From Comamonadaceae bacterium (GTDB taxonomy: Bacteria > Pseudomonadota > Gammaproteobacteria > Burkholderiales > Burkholderiaceae_C), in assembly GCA_013297875.1 (NCBI GenBank), contig JAAFIW010000003.1:124001-188000 (forward strand): 64,000 nt of DNA, read 5' to 3'. Position 1 is the first letter of the stretch. The number at the start of each line of letters is the position of its first letter. The position numbers and the translations under genes were made by a program. Shown here one piece after another: positions 45,040 to 53,711 of this stretch. Under the pieces are notes generated by a model that was not told the DNA's origin, searched no databases, and saw nothing but the letters and a program-made list of their open reading frames with translations.

Positions 45040-45441
45040 ATGGACATGCCACTTCGTAGCGTACGACCCAACATCGTGCAATCGATTCGCGCCTTCAGGG
45101 TGCAAGACTTGCAGGAGGCGGCCCAATCCTTGGGTCAGCACTTCCTGTATGCCAATCTTTCCAGCGCACAGGCCAAACAGGATGTGCTGGATTTGATTGC
45201 CCAACAATTTACCTTTCCAGCGCATTTCGGCAAAAACTTCGACGCGCTGTACGACTGCATGACCGACTCGGTGCACAAGTCTGGCCCACAGCCGGGTTTT
45301 ATTGTCGTGTTGGAGCAGATTCCGGCCAATCTGAAGTTTGACAAAGAGGCACGCGAGCAGTTGTTGGACATCTTCCGGGATGCCGCAGATTACTGGGGGG
45401 AGCGAAAAATACCGTTTCGCTGCTTCTATTCTTTTCTGTAG
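45040..45441 (+). CDS. Barstar-like ribonuclease inhibitor
   Basis: A 133-residue cytoplasmic protein of the barstar family. The core QFTFPAHFGKNFDALYDCMTDSVHK includes the FGxNFDALYDCL-like barnase-binding helix, with Asp and Tyr as contact residues; IVVLEQIP and the C-terminal strand complete the fold. It binds the RNase before export and protects the producer. Start choice is between ATG 45040 and ATG 45046; GGAG at 45036-45039 suits the second better. It forms a toxin-immunity pair with the upstream RNase. Confidence 0.9.
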   Translation: MDMPLRSVRPNIVQSIRAFRVQDLQEAAQSLGQHFLYANLSSAQAKQDVLDLIAQQFTFPAHFGKNFDALYDCMTDSVHKSGPQPGFIVVLEQIPANLKFDKEAREQLLDIFRDAADYWGERKIPFRCFYSFL

Positions 45442-45626
45442 CCCGTTCTGCATCCACCAGCCAAGCAGAACGGGCGAACGAGGCCAACGGCGTCGCGCCT
45501 ACCGGTATTGCCTTGAGCGCCGACGAGGGCGAAAAAATGCCCACCGACAAGTTGATAGACGTCTCGCCCCTGGCGCTGCGCATGAGCAGCCCGTTTAACG
45601 CGGGGTATTGGCTGGCAGCCGCTTGA
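45438..45626 (+). pseudogene. Possible gene remnant after barstar
   Basis: An open stretch of 62 codons ending in TGA reads ...ANEANGVAPTGIALSADEGEKMPTDKLIDVSPLALRMSSPFNAG... with protein-like composition. It has no start codon or ribosome site and overlaps the barstar stop. It may be the tail of a decayed gene; I do not recognise it. Confidence 0.3.
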
Positions 45627-45688
45627 TGACGGGATGACTTCGCCGCTGCGCGGCGTTGATGACAGATGACGTTTGCGAGGGCTGAGCC

Positions 45689-45754
45689 CGTCATGGCGCG
45701 CCAGCGCCGTCATCCACGCGCAGCGAAGTCATGGGCGCGCCAGCGCCGTCATCT
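45689..45754. repeat. Short direct repeat at the rsmA 3' end
   Basis: TCATGGCGCGCCAGCGCCGTC is followed about 40 bp later by TCATGGGCGCGCCAGCGCCGTC. The second copy contains the rsmA stop and last codons (MTALARP), so the repeat looks like a duplication of the gene's 3' end. Confidence 0.65.
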
Positions 45755-46526
45755 TTATCGCCAGTGCCACATATTCAGCCACGGGCACTTCTTCGGCCCG
45801 GCGCTGCGCGTCAAACGGCTCGGCATGTTGACGTTCTTCCAGCCACCGGCCCAGCGTGTGCCGCAAAATTTTGCGGCGCTGGCTAAAGGCAACCTGCACG
45901 ATCTCTGACAGCAGCCGGGCATCGACTTGCGGCGGTTGGGCCAGCGGCACCATGCGTACCACCGAGCTGTCCACGCGGGGCGGCGGATCAAACGATTCGG
46001 GGGGAACGTGCAGCACATGCTCCATCGCGTAGCGCCATTGCAGCATCACGCTCAGGCGGCTGTAGTCGGCGGTAGCGGGCTGGGCCAGCATGCGGTCCAC
46101 CACCTCTTTTTGCAGCATGAAGTGCTGGTCTTGAATCTGGGCGGCAAACGGCAGCAGGTGAAACAGAATGGGGGTAGAGATGTTGTAAGGCAGGTTGCCC
46201 ACCACCCGCAGCAAGCCGGAATTTGCTATTAAATCAGTAGCTTTTTGAGCAGTGTTTACATGGGCGAAATCCACTTTTAATACATCCGCCTGAATCACCG
46301 TGAGCTGTGGATGCTCACGCAACCGCGCTGCCAGGTCGCGGTCCAATTCGATCACCGTCAGATGCCCCAGGCGTTCGACCAGCGGCTGCGTCAACGCGGC
46401 CAGACCGGGGCCGATTTCCACCATGTGCTGGCCCGGCTGGGGCGCAATGGCCGCCACGATCGCATCGATGATGCCGCCATCGGCCAGAAAATGCTGGCCA
46501 AAGCGCTTGCGCGCCATGTGTTTCAT
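45729..46526 (-). CDS. rsmA: 16S rRNA dimethyladenosine transferase with repeat insertion
   Basis: A 265-residue KsgA/Rsm[16 protein letters not shown], the SAM site [21 protein letters not shown] and the catalytic [10 protein letters not shown] are intact. It dimethylates A1518 and A1519 of 16S rRNA late in 30S assembly. Between KVDF and [10 protein letters not shown] the chain carries [18 protein letters not shown], several residues longer than in E. coli, and this segment is encoded by a dispersed-element copy. Being immediately before the catalytic NLPY loop, the insertion must be tolerated on the surface. Alternative ATG at 46517. Confidence 0.95.
   Translation of the reverse strand: MKHMARKRFGQHFLADGGIIDAIVAAIAPQPGQHMVEIGPGLAALTQPLVERLGHLTVIELDRDLAARLREHPQLTVIQADVLKVDFAHVNTAQKATDLIANSGLLRVVGNLPYNISTPILFHLLPFAAQIQDQHFMLQKEVVDRMLAQPATADYSRLSVMLQWRYAMEHVLHVPPESFDPPPRVDSSVVRMVPLAQPPQVDARLLSEIVQVAFSQRRKILRHTLGRWLEERQHAEPFDAQRRAEEVPVAEYVALAIKMTALARP
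46222..46265 (+). repeat. Dispersed element copy 12, inside rsmA
   Basis: TTGCTATTAAATCAGTAGCTT then TTTGAGCAGTGTTTACATGGGC. Antisense to rsmA and in frame with it. Confidence 0.85.
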
Positions 46527-46547
46527 CGCGCTGGACCCCTCGCAGGC

Positions 46548-47927
46548 TTATTCGGGTTGCGCACGAAACTCCACGAATGCACGGCCACGCACCTCTTGCG
46601 CCCAGCTCACGTAGGCCTCTTCGAGTTTTTTCTCGCGTACCAGGCCGCGCACCAGCTCGCGTTGCTCGCGCGGGCTCAAGGTGGTCTGGCGGCGCTCCTG
46701 CACCTCGATCAGGTGCACACCAAAACGCGAGACCAGCGGCTCGCCAATCTGCCCAGGGTTCAGGTTGTTCATCAGCTCTTCAAACTCGGGCACAAACTGG
46801 CCTGGGTTGGCCCAGCCCAAATCGCCGCCACTGGCCGCGCTGCCGTCTTGCGAATGCTCGCGGGCCAGTGCCGCAAAGTCGGCCTGCCTGGCCTGGATGC
46901 GGCGCTTGTAGTCGGCCAGACGCGCCAGTGCGGCAGACTGCGACAACTGTGGCCCTGTGCGCAACAGGATGTGCCGGGCACGGGTTTGCGTCACGCTCAT
47001 GCCGGGCATACCAGCCTGGCGCTTTTCCAGCACCTTGAGAATGTGAAAACCCGCGCCCGTGCGCACCAGCGCGCTGATGCCACCTTCGCGCAAACTGGCC
47101 GTGGCCTGGACAAAGGCGGGCGGATACCGGTCGGCTGTGCGAAGGCCAAACTGGCCACCCGAGGCAGCGTTTGTTCCCTCGGAAGTTTCACGCGCTAGCT
47201 TGGCGAAGTCTTCGCCTGACACGGCGCGGGCCAGCACCTGCTGGGCACGGGTTTGAATCGCGGCCACCTGGGCTGCCGTGGCGTTTTCGGGCACCGCCAG
47301 CAACACGTGGGCCAGGTTGATCTCGATGTTTTCCAGATCGGAGCTTTCCTGCTGTTCACGCAGAAACTGATCGATCTCCACCTCGCTGACGCGCACCCGG
47401 CTGTCCAGCTCACGCTCGCGCAAGCGCGTCAGCAGAATCTGATTGCGCAACTCATCGCGAAACTGCCCTACGCCCACGCCGTCGGCCAGCAGTTGTCGGC
47501 GCATTTGCAGTACGTCCAGCTGGTTTTGCCGGGCGACGGAGCGCTCGGCTTCATCGACCATGCTGTCGTCGGCCCGCACGCCGGTATCGCGGGCCAGTTG
47601 CAGCTGGGCACGCTCGCCAATCAGGCGCTCCAGCACCTGCGTGGCCAGCTCGGTGCGGGGCGGCAGGGGTGAGCCCTGGGCGGCCAATTGCTGCTCGGCG
47701 CGCACCAGGCGGGCGCGCACCTCGTTGTTGGTAATAGGCTCAGAGTTGACCACGGCCACAATGAAATCGGCCGAGCGTGGTGTGGTGTCCACCGCGCGTG
47801 GCAAGGTCACGGCAGGGGCACGGCTGCCACCCAACTGGGGCGTGGCACGCAACTGGGCTTGCGCAGCCAGGGGCAACAGCGCTGCGCAAACCAGAGATAA
47901 AGCGGCAACGGGGTAAAACTTGTGCAT
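46548..47927 (-). CDS. surA: Periplasmic chaperone/peptidyl-prolyl isomerase SurA
   Basis: A 459-residue SurA. A signal peptide (FYPVAALSLVCAALLPLAAQA) precedes the SurA N-domain (DFIVAVVNSEPITNNEVRARLVRAEQQLAAQG). Two parvulin domains follow, marked by INLAHVLLAVPENATAAQV...GGQFGLRTADRYPPAFVQA and ARHILLRTGPQLS...SGGDLGWANPGQFVPEFE. It escorts outer-membrane proteins, notably LptD. It lies 21 bp from rsmA and 42 bp from lptD; pdxA, which lies between surA and rsmA in E. coli, is absent. Confidence 0.95.
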   Translation of the reverse strand: MHKFYPVAALSLVCAALLPLAAQAQLRATPQLGGSRAPAVTLPRAVDTTPRSADFIVAVVNSEPITNNEVRARLVRAEQQLAAQGSPLPPRTELATQVLERLIGERAQLQLARDTGVRADDSMVDEAERSVARQNQLDVLQMRRQLLADGVGVGQFRDELRNQILLTRLRERELDSRVRVSEVEIDQFLREQQESSDLENIEINLAHVLLAVPENATAAQVAAIQTRAQQVLARAVSGEDFAKLARETSEGTNAASGGQFGLRTADRYPPAFVQATASLREGGISALVRTGAGFHILKVLEKRQAGMPGMSVTQTRARHILLRTGPQLSQSAALARLADYKRRIQARQADFAALAREHSQDGSAASGGDLGWANPGQFVPEFEELMNNLNPGQIGEPLVSRFGVHLIEVQERRQTTLSPREQRELVRGLVREKKLEEAYVSWAQEVRGRAFVEFRAQPE

Positions 47928-47968
47928 GGGGCAGACCTGGGTCAAAAATATGTCGAATCAAAAAGCGG

Positions 47969-50386
47969 CTAATCAAACTGCGTGAACCGGCTGGGCGTGG
48001 TGGTTTTTTCCCGCAGGTACTGGTAGCGAGGAATATTGTCGCGCAGGGTGCGCAGCGGGTTGGTGCCCAGGCGGGTGAAGCCGACAAACTCCAGCTGGAA
48101 CAGCACGCGCTTGTTTGAGGTAGCCGCGCCGGCGGTGGTGGTGCCGCTGGCCAGCCGCTCCAGCACGATGCGGCCCAGCCAGCAGCCGGCGTCGTATTCC
48201 AGGCCAATCACGGTATCCACCAGCTTCTTTTCTTTCAGGCTCATGTTCAGCCGCCCCACGCTGTACCAGCGCCCTTCGCCCTGGCCTTGGCCCGCACCCA
48301 GCTCTTGCCCCCGGTCACCCCAGATGTCGTTCAGTGGCCATTGCCAGCCAATGTCCAGCTGTTCGCTGACGCCTTGCTGGCGGCGGTAGGCGGCGCTGAC
48401 GACGCGGTAGTTGCCAGGGCTGTAGCGGCCACTGATCACGGTGCGCACCGAGCTTTTGGTTTCCTGGTTGTATTGCACCGTGGCATCGGCACTCCAGCGC
48501 GGGTCCCAGGCCAGGCCCGCACCCAGCAGCACATCGCTGACGCCTTTTTTCTCCGGCACGCCACCGGGCAGCGTGACGCGCTGGTCGGCAAAGCGCAGGC
48601 GTTGGGCAATATCAAAGCGCGCCACCTGCACACCGGTGGGCAGCAAAAAGCGCGAGGTCAGGCCCAGGGTCAGCAGGTTGTTGTCCGAGATGCGATCCTG
48701 GCCACCAAAGGCGTTTTCGGTGTAGACGGTGGCGAAGTTGAAGTCGTTGGCCGCCGAGTCGTAATTGGGCAGCAGGCTCTGGTCGCGATACGGTGTGCGG
48801 GTGTAGAAGGCGCGCGGCTCCAGGGTTTGCAGCAGGTCGGTGCCAAACCAGCGCGTATCGCGCTCAAAAATCAGTCCGGAGTCCACGCTGAAGGTGGGCA
48901 GCGAGCGGCTGGCTGAGTCGGCACCGTTGGCCAGCGGGGTCTCAAACTGGTAGCGCGTGCTGTTCAGTTGCAACTTGGGCACTACAAACCAACCGGGGTT
49001 GCGCCAGGGGTAGCTGACCTGGGCCTGCGCAAAGCTGCGCCGGGCATTGGGTTGGCCGGTGAGCACGCGGTCTGAGCGAAAGCGGGTGGAGTCCAGGTCG
49101 GCCTGCACTTCAAAACCGGCCACGTTGGGGTTCAGGTAGCGCCCGGCCAGCTGGGGGCTGCGGTCATACGGCGGCAGGATGGGCGAGGTCACGTCTTGCA
49201 GGGTTTGCCACTTCAGGCTGCGCAGGCTGGCCGAGTAGTTGCCTTGAGCCCACGACAGCTTCATGTCGTTGGCCAGCAGCCGCTGGGTGAGAGACGTGCC
49301 GCTGCGGGCAAAGTCGCGCCAGTAGTTGTCGTCGCTCACGCGGTTCAGGTTCAGGTTCAAGCCCAGTGCACCCACACCCGGCAGGCCGGTCTGCAGCAAG
49401 GCGTCGTGCACCACCGAGGCGCTCCAGCGCGACCGGTCACGCAGCTTGTCGCTGGGCATGTAGTTCAAACGGGTCTGGCCGCGGTAGTCGTTTTCCAGGT
49501 AGCGAAACTCGCCCCCCAGGTCCACGCCGCGCTTGGTCAACCAGGCCGGAAAAAATGTGGCGTCGCGGTTGGGCGCAATGTCCCAGTAGTAGGGCTGGGT
49601 GATCTCCACGCCGTTGATGTTGTCCACGCCAATGGTGGGCGGCAAAAAGCCCGATTTACGTTTGTCGGTCAGTGGAAAACTCATGCTGGGCACGACCAAC
49701 AGGGGTACATCCATGAAGCTCAAGACCGCGTTGGTCGCCTGGCCCACCTCTTCTTCGGCGTCAATGCGCACGCTGGTGGCGCGCAGCATCCAGTCGGGCA
49801 GCCAGCTGGGGCCGGGTTTGCGCTTGCAGGTGGTGTAGGTGGCGTTGCGCAGGGTGGCGCGCTTGTCGTCCACAAAGTCTGCACGGTCGGCGCTGCCGTG
49901 CGCGCTGTTTTTCAGCAATTGGTAGCTGGGCTGCAGGAAAAACCCCTCGAAGCTATCGACCTTGATCTCCAGCTGAGGGCCTTCAAACACGTCACCCGCA
50001 CGGTTGATGCGCACGGCTCCGTTGGCACGCACCCGATCGTCGGGCTGGTAGTACTCGATGCGGTCGGCGCGGATCACGGTGTCGCCCCGGCGCAGCTCCA
50101 CATCGCCTTGCAACACGGTTTCCAGGTCGGGCCGCCCGGTGGCGCTGTCGCTGGTGGTGAAGGTGGGCAGGCTGGCGCGCTCGCCATCGGGCACCACGGG
50201 CCGCATTTGCAGGCTGGGAATGAGGCGCAAGGCGTCGGGTGGCGGGGTTTGGCCGCTTGGGGTTGGCTCAGAAACGATCTGCGCATGCGCCAGTTGGCCA
50301 GTCAGCACCAGCACCACGGCGGCAACCGGATGGAGGTGAAAGCGGCTGCCTGGGGAATGAGGTAGATGGAAAGCGGATCGTGTCAC
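47969..50386 (-). CDS. lptD: LPS-assembly outer membrane protein LptD
   Basis: An 805-residue protein: signal peptide (VAAVVLVLTGQLAHA), an N-terminal OstA-like domain (GDVELRRGDTVIRADRIEYYQPDDRVRANGAVRINRAGDVFEGPQLEIKV) and a large beta barrel with the conserved PLLVVPSMSFPLTDKRKSGFLPP block and a C-terminus ending in aromatic/hydrophobic FTQFD. It inserts lipopolysaccharide into the outer leaflet together with LptE. The gene is divergent from amgK, and the operon continues into surA and rsmA. Confidence 0.95.
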   Translation of the reverse strand: MTRSAFHLPHSPGSRFHLHPVAAVVLVLTGQLAHAQIVSEPTPSGQTPPPDALRLIPSLQMRPVVPDGERASLPTFTTSDSATGRPDLETVLQGDVELRRGDTVIRADRIEYYQPDDRVRANGAVRINRAGDVFEGPQLEIKVDSFEGFFLQPSYQLLKNSAHGSADRADFVDDKRATLRNATYTTCKRKPGPSWLPDWMLRATSVRIDAEEEVGQATNAVLSFMDVPLLVVPSMSFPLTDKRKSGFLPPTIGVDNINGVEITQPYYWDIAPNRDATFFPAWLTKRGVDLGGEFRYLENDYRGQTRLNYMPSDKLRDRSRWSASVVHDALLQTGLPGVGALGLNLNLNRVSDDNYWRDFARSGTSLTQRLLANDMKLSWAQGNYSASLRSLKWQTLQDVTSPILPPYDRSPQLAGRYLNPNVAGFEVQADLDSTRFRSDRVLTGQPNARRSFAQAQVSYPWRNPGWFVVPKLQLNSTRYQFETPLANGADSASRSLPTFSVDSGLIFERDTRWFGTDLLQTLEPRAFYTRTPYRDQSLLPNYDSAANDFNFATVYTENAFGGQDRISDNNLLTLGLTSRFLLPTGVQVARFDIAQRLRFADQRVTLPGGVPEKKGVSDVLLGAGLAWDPRWSADATVQYNQETKSSVRTVISGRYSPGNYRVVSAAYRRQQGVSEQLDIGWQWPLNDIWGDRGQELGAGQGQGEGRWYSVGRLNMSLKEKKLVDTVIGLEYDAGCWLGRIVLERLASGTTTAGAATSNKRVLFQLEFVGFTRLGTNPLRTLRDNIPRYQYLREKTTTPSRFTQFD

Positions 50387-50447
50387 GGTGCGGTGGCTCG
50401 GGGCGGGCGGGTCTTACCGATGTGCCCGTTCGTACAATTGATTATCC

Positions 50448-51626
50448 ATGACCCCACACACCGAACCGACTGCCCAAGCTGGTGCAGCCCAGGCCATCAG
50501 CTGGCCCGATGCCGCGCGACAGGCCGCGTTTACCCACTGGCTGGCCACCATCAGTGGCCCGCAGGCCCTGCTGCCTGCCAGCGTGCGCAGTGCCTCTGCC
50601 GATGCCAGCTTTCGCCGCTACTTTCGCGTAGACCGTGCCGACGGTGGCAGCCGCATCGTCATGGACGCGCCGCCCGCGCTGGAAGACTGCAAACCGTTTG
50701 TGAAAGTCGCTGGCCTGATGCGCCAGGCCGGCTTGCAGGTGCCCGACATCCTGGCCTGGGATGAGGCCCAGGGCTTCATGCTGTTGAGCGACGTGGGCCA
50801 GCACACCCTGATGCAGGTGCTGCAACCGGATCAGCCGCAGGCCAATCAGGCGCTGTTTCTGCAAGCCGTTGATGAATTGGTGCGCTGGCAGCTCGCATCG
50901 CAACCGGGCGTGCTGCCGCCCTACGACGCAGCGCTGCTCAAGCGCGAACTGGCCTTGTTCCCCGACTGGTACATCGCACGCCACCGGAGGTTTGTGCCCA
51001 ACGCCAAGCAGCAAGGCATTCTGGACAGCGCCCTGCAACTGATCGTCTCGCGCAACCTGGCCGCGCCCAGCGTGTACGTGCACCGCGACTTCATGCCCCG
51101 GAATTTGATGGTTCCCACGCTTGTCGCTGCGCGTGCTGCGCTGCCCCCCGAGGGGGAGCGGCCTAGCTTGGGGCGGCCCGGCGCGTCGGCCATCATTCCC
51201 ACGGGCGAGCAAACCCGCTTGTCCATCCTGGACTTCCAGGATGCCGTCTACGGCCCCATCACCTACGACATCGCCAGCCTGATGCGCGATGCCTTCATCA
51301 GCTGGGATGAGGAATTTGTGCTGGATATCACCGTTCGCTACTGGCAGCGCGCCCAGAAAGCCGGGCTGCCGGTCGATGCCGACTTTGGCGATTTTTACCG
51401 CGCGGTGGAGTGGATGGGCTTGCAGCGCCACCTGAAAGTGGCCGGCATTTTTGCCCGCATCACTTTGCGCGACGGCAAACCCAAGTACCTGGCCGACGCA
51501 CCACGCTTCATCGGCTACATCCGCGCCACCTGCAACCGCTACCGCGAGCTGGGGCCGCTGCTACAGGTGATTGACGAGATCGAGGGCCTGCAAGCGGCCA
51601 CGGGTTATGCGTTTGGCCGCGTATGA
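50448..51626 (+). CDS. amgK: Amino-sugar (MurNAc/GlcNAc) anomeric kinase with repeat insertion
   Basis: A 392-residue phosphotransferase of the aminoglycoside-kinase fold. SADASFRRYFRVDR is the nucleotide-binding start, VYVHRDFMPRNLM is the catalytic loop and LSILDFQDAVYGPITYD the metal loop. In Pseudomonas AmgK phosphorylates MurNAc at C1 for peptidoglycan recycling, with MurU next to it; murU is not adjacent here. Between MPRNLM and LDFQDA there is an insertion of about 30 residues (LVAARAALPPEGERPSLGRP...) encoded by the second repeat family. It lies right between catalytic and metal loops, so activity is uncertain. Confidence 0.88.
   Translation: MTPHTEPTAQAGAAQAISWPDAARQAAFTHWLATISGPQALLPASVRSASADASFRRYFRVDRADGGSRIVMDAPPALEDCKPFVKVAGLMRQAGLQVPDILAWDEAQGFMLLSDVGQHTLMQVLQPDQPQANQALFLQAVDELVRWQLASQPGVLPPYDAALLKRELALFPDWYIARHRRFVPNAKQQGILDSALQLIVSRNLAAPSVYVHRDFMPRNLMVPTLVAARAALPPEGERPSLGRPGASAIIPTGEQTRLSILDFQDAVYGPITYDIASLMRDAFISWDEEFVLDITVRYWQRAQKAGLPVDADFGDFYRAVEWMGLQRHLKVAGIFARITLRDGKPKYLADAPRFIGYIRATCNRYRELGPLLQVIDEIEGLQAATGYAFGRV
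51118..51186. repeat. Second repeat family, copy in amgK
   Basis: TGCTGCGCTGCCCCCCGAGG at one end and TAGCTTGGGGCGGCCCGGCG at the other, in frame within amgK. The same family occurs at 38083-38186. Confidence 0.8.
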
Positions 51627-51658
51627 GGGCACTTAGGGCACTTTCAGGTCACCCGCCC

Positions 51659-51697
51659 TTGTCAATACTGCTCAGACAGCTATTTATTTAATAGCAA
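51659..51697 (-). repeat. Dispersed element, copy 13
   Basis: Reverse orientation: TTGCTATTAAATAAATAGCT then GTCTGAGCAGTATTGACAAGG, just upstream of rsmE. Confidence 0.85.
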
Positions 51698-51710
51698 CAT
51701 AAAACAAACC

Positions 51711-52427
51711 ATGCCCCGCTTTCACTGCCCCACGCCGCTTCATGAGGGCTTGAGTCTGGATCTACCCACCAGCGCCGCCCGCCATGTGCAGGTGCTGCGC
51801 CTACAGCCGGGCAGCGCCATCACCCTGTTCAACGGCGAGGGTGGTGAGTTTGAAGCGGTGATTGAAAAAATGGGCCGCAGCGACGTGCGCGCGGTGGTGG
51901 GCGCGCACGACCCGGTGGAGCGCGAAGCAGCTCGCGCGGTGCACCTGCTGGTGGGCATGCCCACCAATGAGCGCATGGACTGGTTGGTGGAAAAAGCCAC
52001 CGAACTGGGTGCGGCCAGCATCACGCCGCTGGTCACCGAGCGCACCGTGCTCAAGCTGTCTGGCGAACGGGCCGAGAAAAAACGCGCCCACTGGCAAGCC
52101 ATTGCGGTAGCCGCCTGTGAGCAATGCGGGCGCAACCGGGTGCCGGTGTTGCATGCGGTGCAGACTTTTGGTGCCGGGCTGGCTGCGACCACCCCGCAGC
52201 GGTGGGTGCTCAGCCTGAGCCCGCAGGCGCAAAGCCTTGACCACTTGCTCACGGCAAACTCGCCCACGGGCGTCACCCTGCTGTCGGGCCCTGAAGGCGG
52301 CCTGAGCGCTGCCGAAGAAACCCAGGCCCTGGCGCAGGGCTATGCTGCACTGTCGCTGGGCAGGCGCACCCTGCGCGCCGAAACCGCACCCCTGGCTGCG
52401 TTGGCAGCGATTGATTGTTTACTATGA
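51711..52427 (+). CDS. rsmE: 16S rRNA m3U1498 methyltransferase
   Basis: A 238-residue SPOUT methyltransferase. An N-terminal PUA-like part (MPRFHCPTPLHEGLSLDLPTSAARHVQVLRLQPGSAITLFNG) is followed by the trefoil-knot SAM site: VEKATELGAASITPLVTERTV, LLSGPEGGLSAAEE and LSLGRRTLRAETAPLAALAAI. It methylates U1498 of 16S rRNA. The final codons and stop fall at the left edge of a dispersed-element copy (CLL* then ATAGCTGC). Confidence 0.95.
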   Translation: MPRFHCPTPLHEGLSLDLPTSAARHVQVLRLQPGSAITLFNGEGGEFEAVIEKMGRSDVRAVVGAHDPVEREAARAVHLLVGMPTNERMDWLVEKATELGAASITPLVTERTVLKLSGERAEKKRAHWQAIAVAACEQCGRNRVPVLHAVQTFGAGLAATTPQRWVLSLSPQAQSLDHLLTANSPTGVTLLSGPEGGLSAAEETQALAQGYAALSLGRRTLRAETAPLAALAAIDCLL

Positions 52428-52464
52428 AATGAATAGCTGCTTGAGCAGTATTGACATGGGCTAG
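52421..52464 (+). repeat. Dispersed element, copy 14
   Basis: ACTATGAAATGAATAGCTGC then TTGAGCAGTATTGACATGGGCT, forward, between rsmE and the MFS gene. Confidence 0.9.
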
Positions 52465-52500
52465 TGCCCAATTTGACTTTAAAAGGTAAAAGGGCTACCG

Positions 52501-53679
52501 ATGAACCGAAACCTCTGGCTCTTGGCCCTTTGTCAGGGCCTGTTCCTGACCAACAACGTGACCTTCATCGCCATCAACGGCCTGGTGGGCCTGGCGCTGG
52601 CACCCCTGGGCTGGATGGCCACTTTGCCGGTGATGGGCTATGTGGTGGGCGGGGCGCTGTCCACCGTGCTGGTGGCACGCACGCAGGCGCGGCATGGGCG
52701 CAAGCGCTCGTTTCAGCTGGGCGCGCTGGTGGCGCTGGTCAGTTGCCTGCTGTGCGCCTGGGCAGCGATTGAAAAGCAGTTCTGGTGGCTGTGCGCGGCC
52801 ACCGTGGTGGCGGGCTACTACAACGCCAACGCGCAGTTGTACCGCTTCGTGGCGGCCGAGTTGGCCAAGCCCGAGGCGCGGGAAAAAGCGGTGTCTATCG
52901 TGATGGCGGGTGGCTTGCTGGGCGCCGTGGCCGGGCCGAACCTGGCGGCTTACACGCGCACGGCGCTGAGTGTTCCGTTCGCAGGGGCTTATGTGGCGCT
53001 GGCAGGGGTGGCGCTCTTGAGTTTGTTGCTGCTGTCGGTGATTGACTTTCCGCCGCCACCGCCGAAAAACGCACCAACTGGCGGGCGACCGTTGGGACAA
53101 ATCATGCGCCAGCCGGTGTTCATCGTGGCCGCCGCCGCCGGCGCCTTGGGCTTTGGCGTGATGAACCTGCTGATGGCCGCCACCCCGCTGGCGATGCAGC
53201 AATGCGGCCTGCCGTTTTCGGATGCGGCCCTGGTGTTGGAGTGGCATGTGATTGGCATGTTTGCGCCCGGCTTTTTCACCGGGCATTTGATCAAGCGCTT
53301 TGGCGCTTTGCCCATCATGGGTGTGGGTGTGGTGCTGAATGTGGCCTGCATTGCAGTGGCCTTGTCGGGGGTGGATCTGCACCAGTTTTTGGTGGCGCTT
53401 TTCATGCTGGGCGTGGGCTGGAACTTCCTTTTTACTGGCAGCACCACGCTGTCGCTGCAAGCCTACCGGCCAGAAGAAAAAGACCGGGCGCAGGGTGCCT
53501 TGAACTTCTGTGTGTTTGCCACGCTGGCCGTGACCTCGTTGGCCTCAGGGGTGCTGGTGACCACCCAGGGCTGGGCGCTGCTGAACTGGGGCTCCTTGTT
53601 GCCGGTTGCGGTCACGGCGGCGGCCTTGCTGTGGCTTGCAGTTGTCACCCGGCACCGCCAGAATGCACAAGTCGGTTAA
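52501..53679 (+). CDS. MFS transporter
   Basis: A 392-residue protein with 12 hydrophobic segments: MNRNLWLLALCQGLFLTNNVTFIAINGLVGLAL begins helix 1, and LVARTQARHGRKRSFQLGAL is the loop 2-3 motif. EEKDRAQGALNFCVFATLAVTSLASG lies in the second half. It resembles the uncharacterised MFS group widespread in proteobacteria beside metabolic genes. It is separated from rsmE by a repeat and followed 32 bp later by the YidB-like gene. Substrate unknown. Confidence 0.88.
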   Translation: MNRNLWLLALCQGLFLTNNVTFIAINGLVGLALAPLGWMATLPVMGYVVGGALSTVLVARTQARHGRKRSFQLGALVALVSCLLCAWAAIEKQFWWLCAATVVAGYYNANAQLYRFVAAELAKPEAREKAVSIVMAGGLLGAVAGPNLAAYTRTALSVPFAGAYVALAGVALLSLLLLSVIDFPPPPPKNAPTGGRPLGQIMRQPVFIVAAAAGALGFGVMNLLMAATPLAMQQCGLPFSDAALVLEWHVIGMFAPGFFTGHLIKRFGALPIMGVGVVLNVACIAVALSGVDLHQFLVALFMLGVGWNFLFTGSTTLSLQAYRPEEKDRAQGALNFCVFATLAVTSLASGVLVTTQGWALLNWGSLLPVAVTAAALLWLAVVTRHRQNAQVG

Positions 53680-53711
53680 TTCAATCGGCTTCACTTTCAA
53701 GGAGAAAGAAC

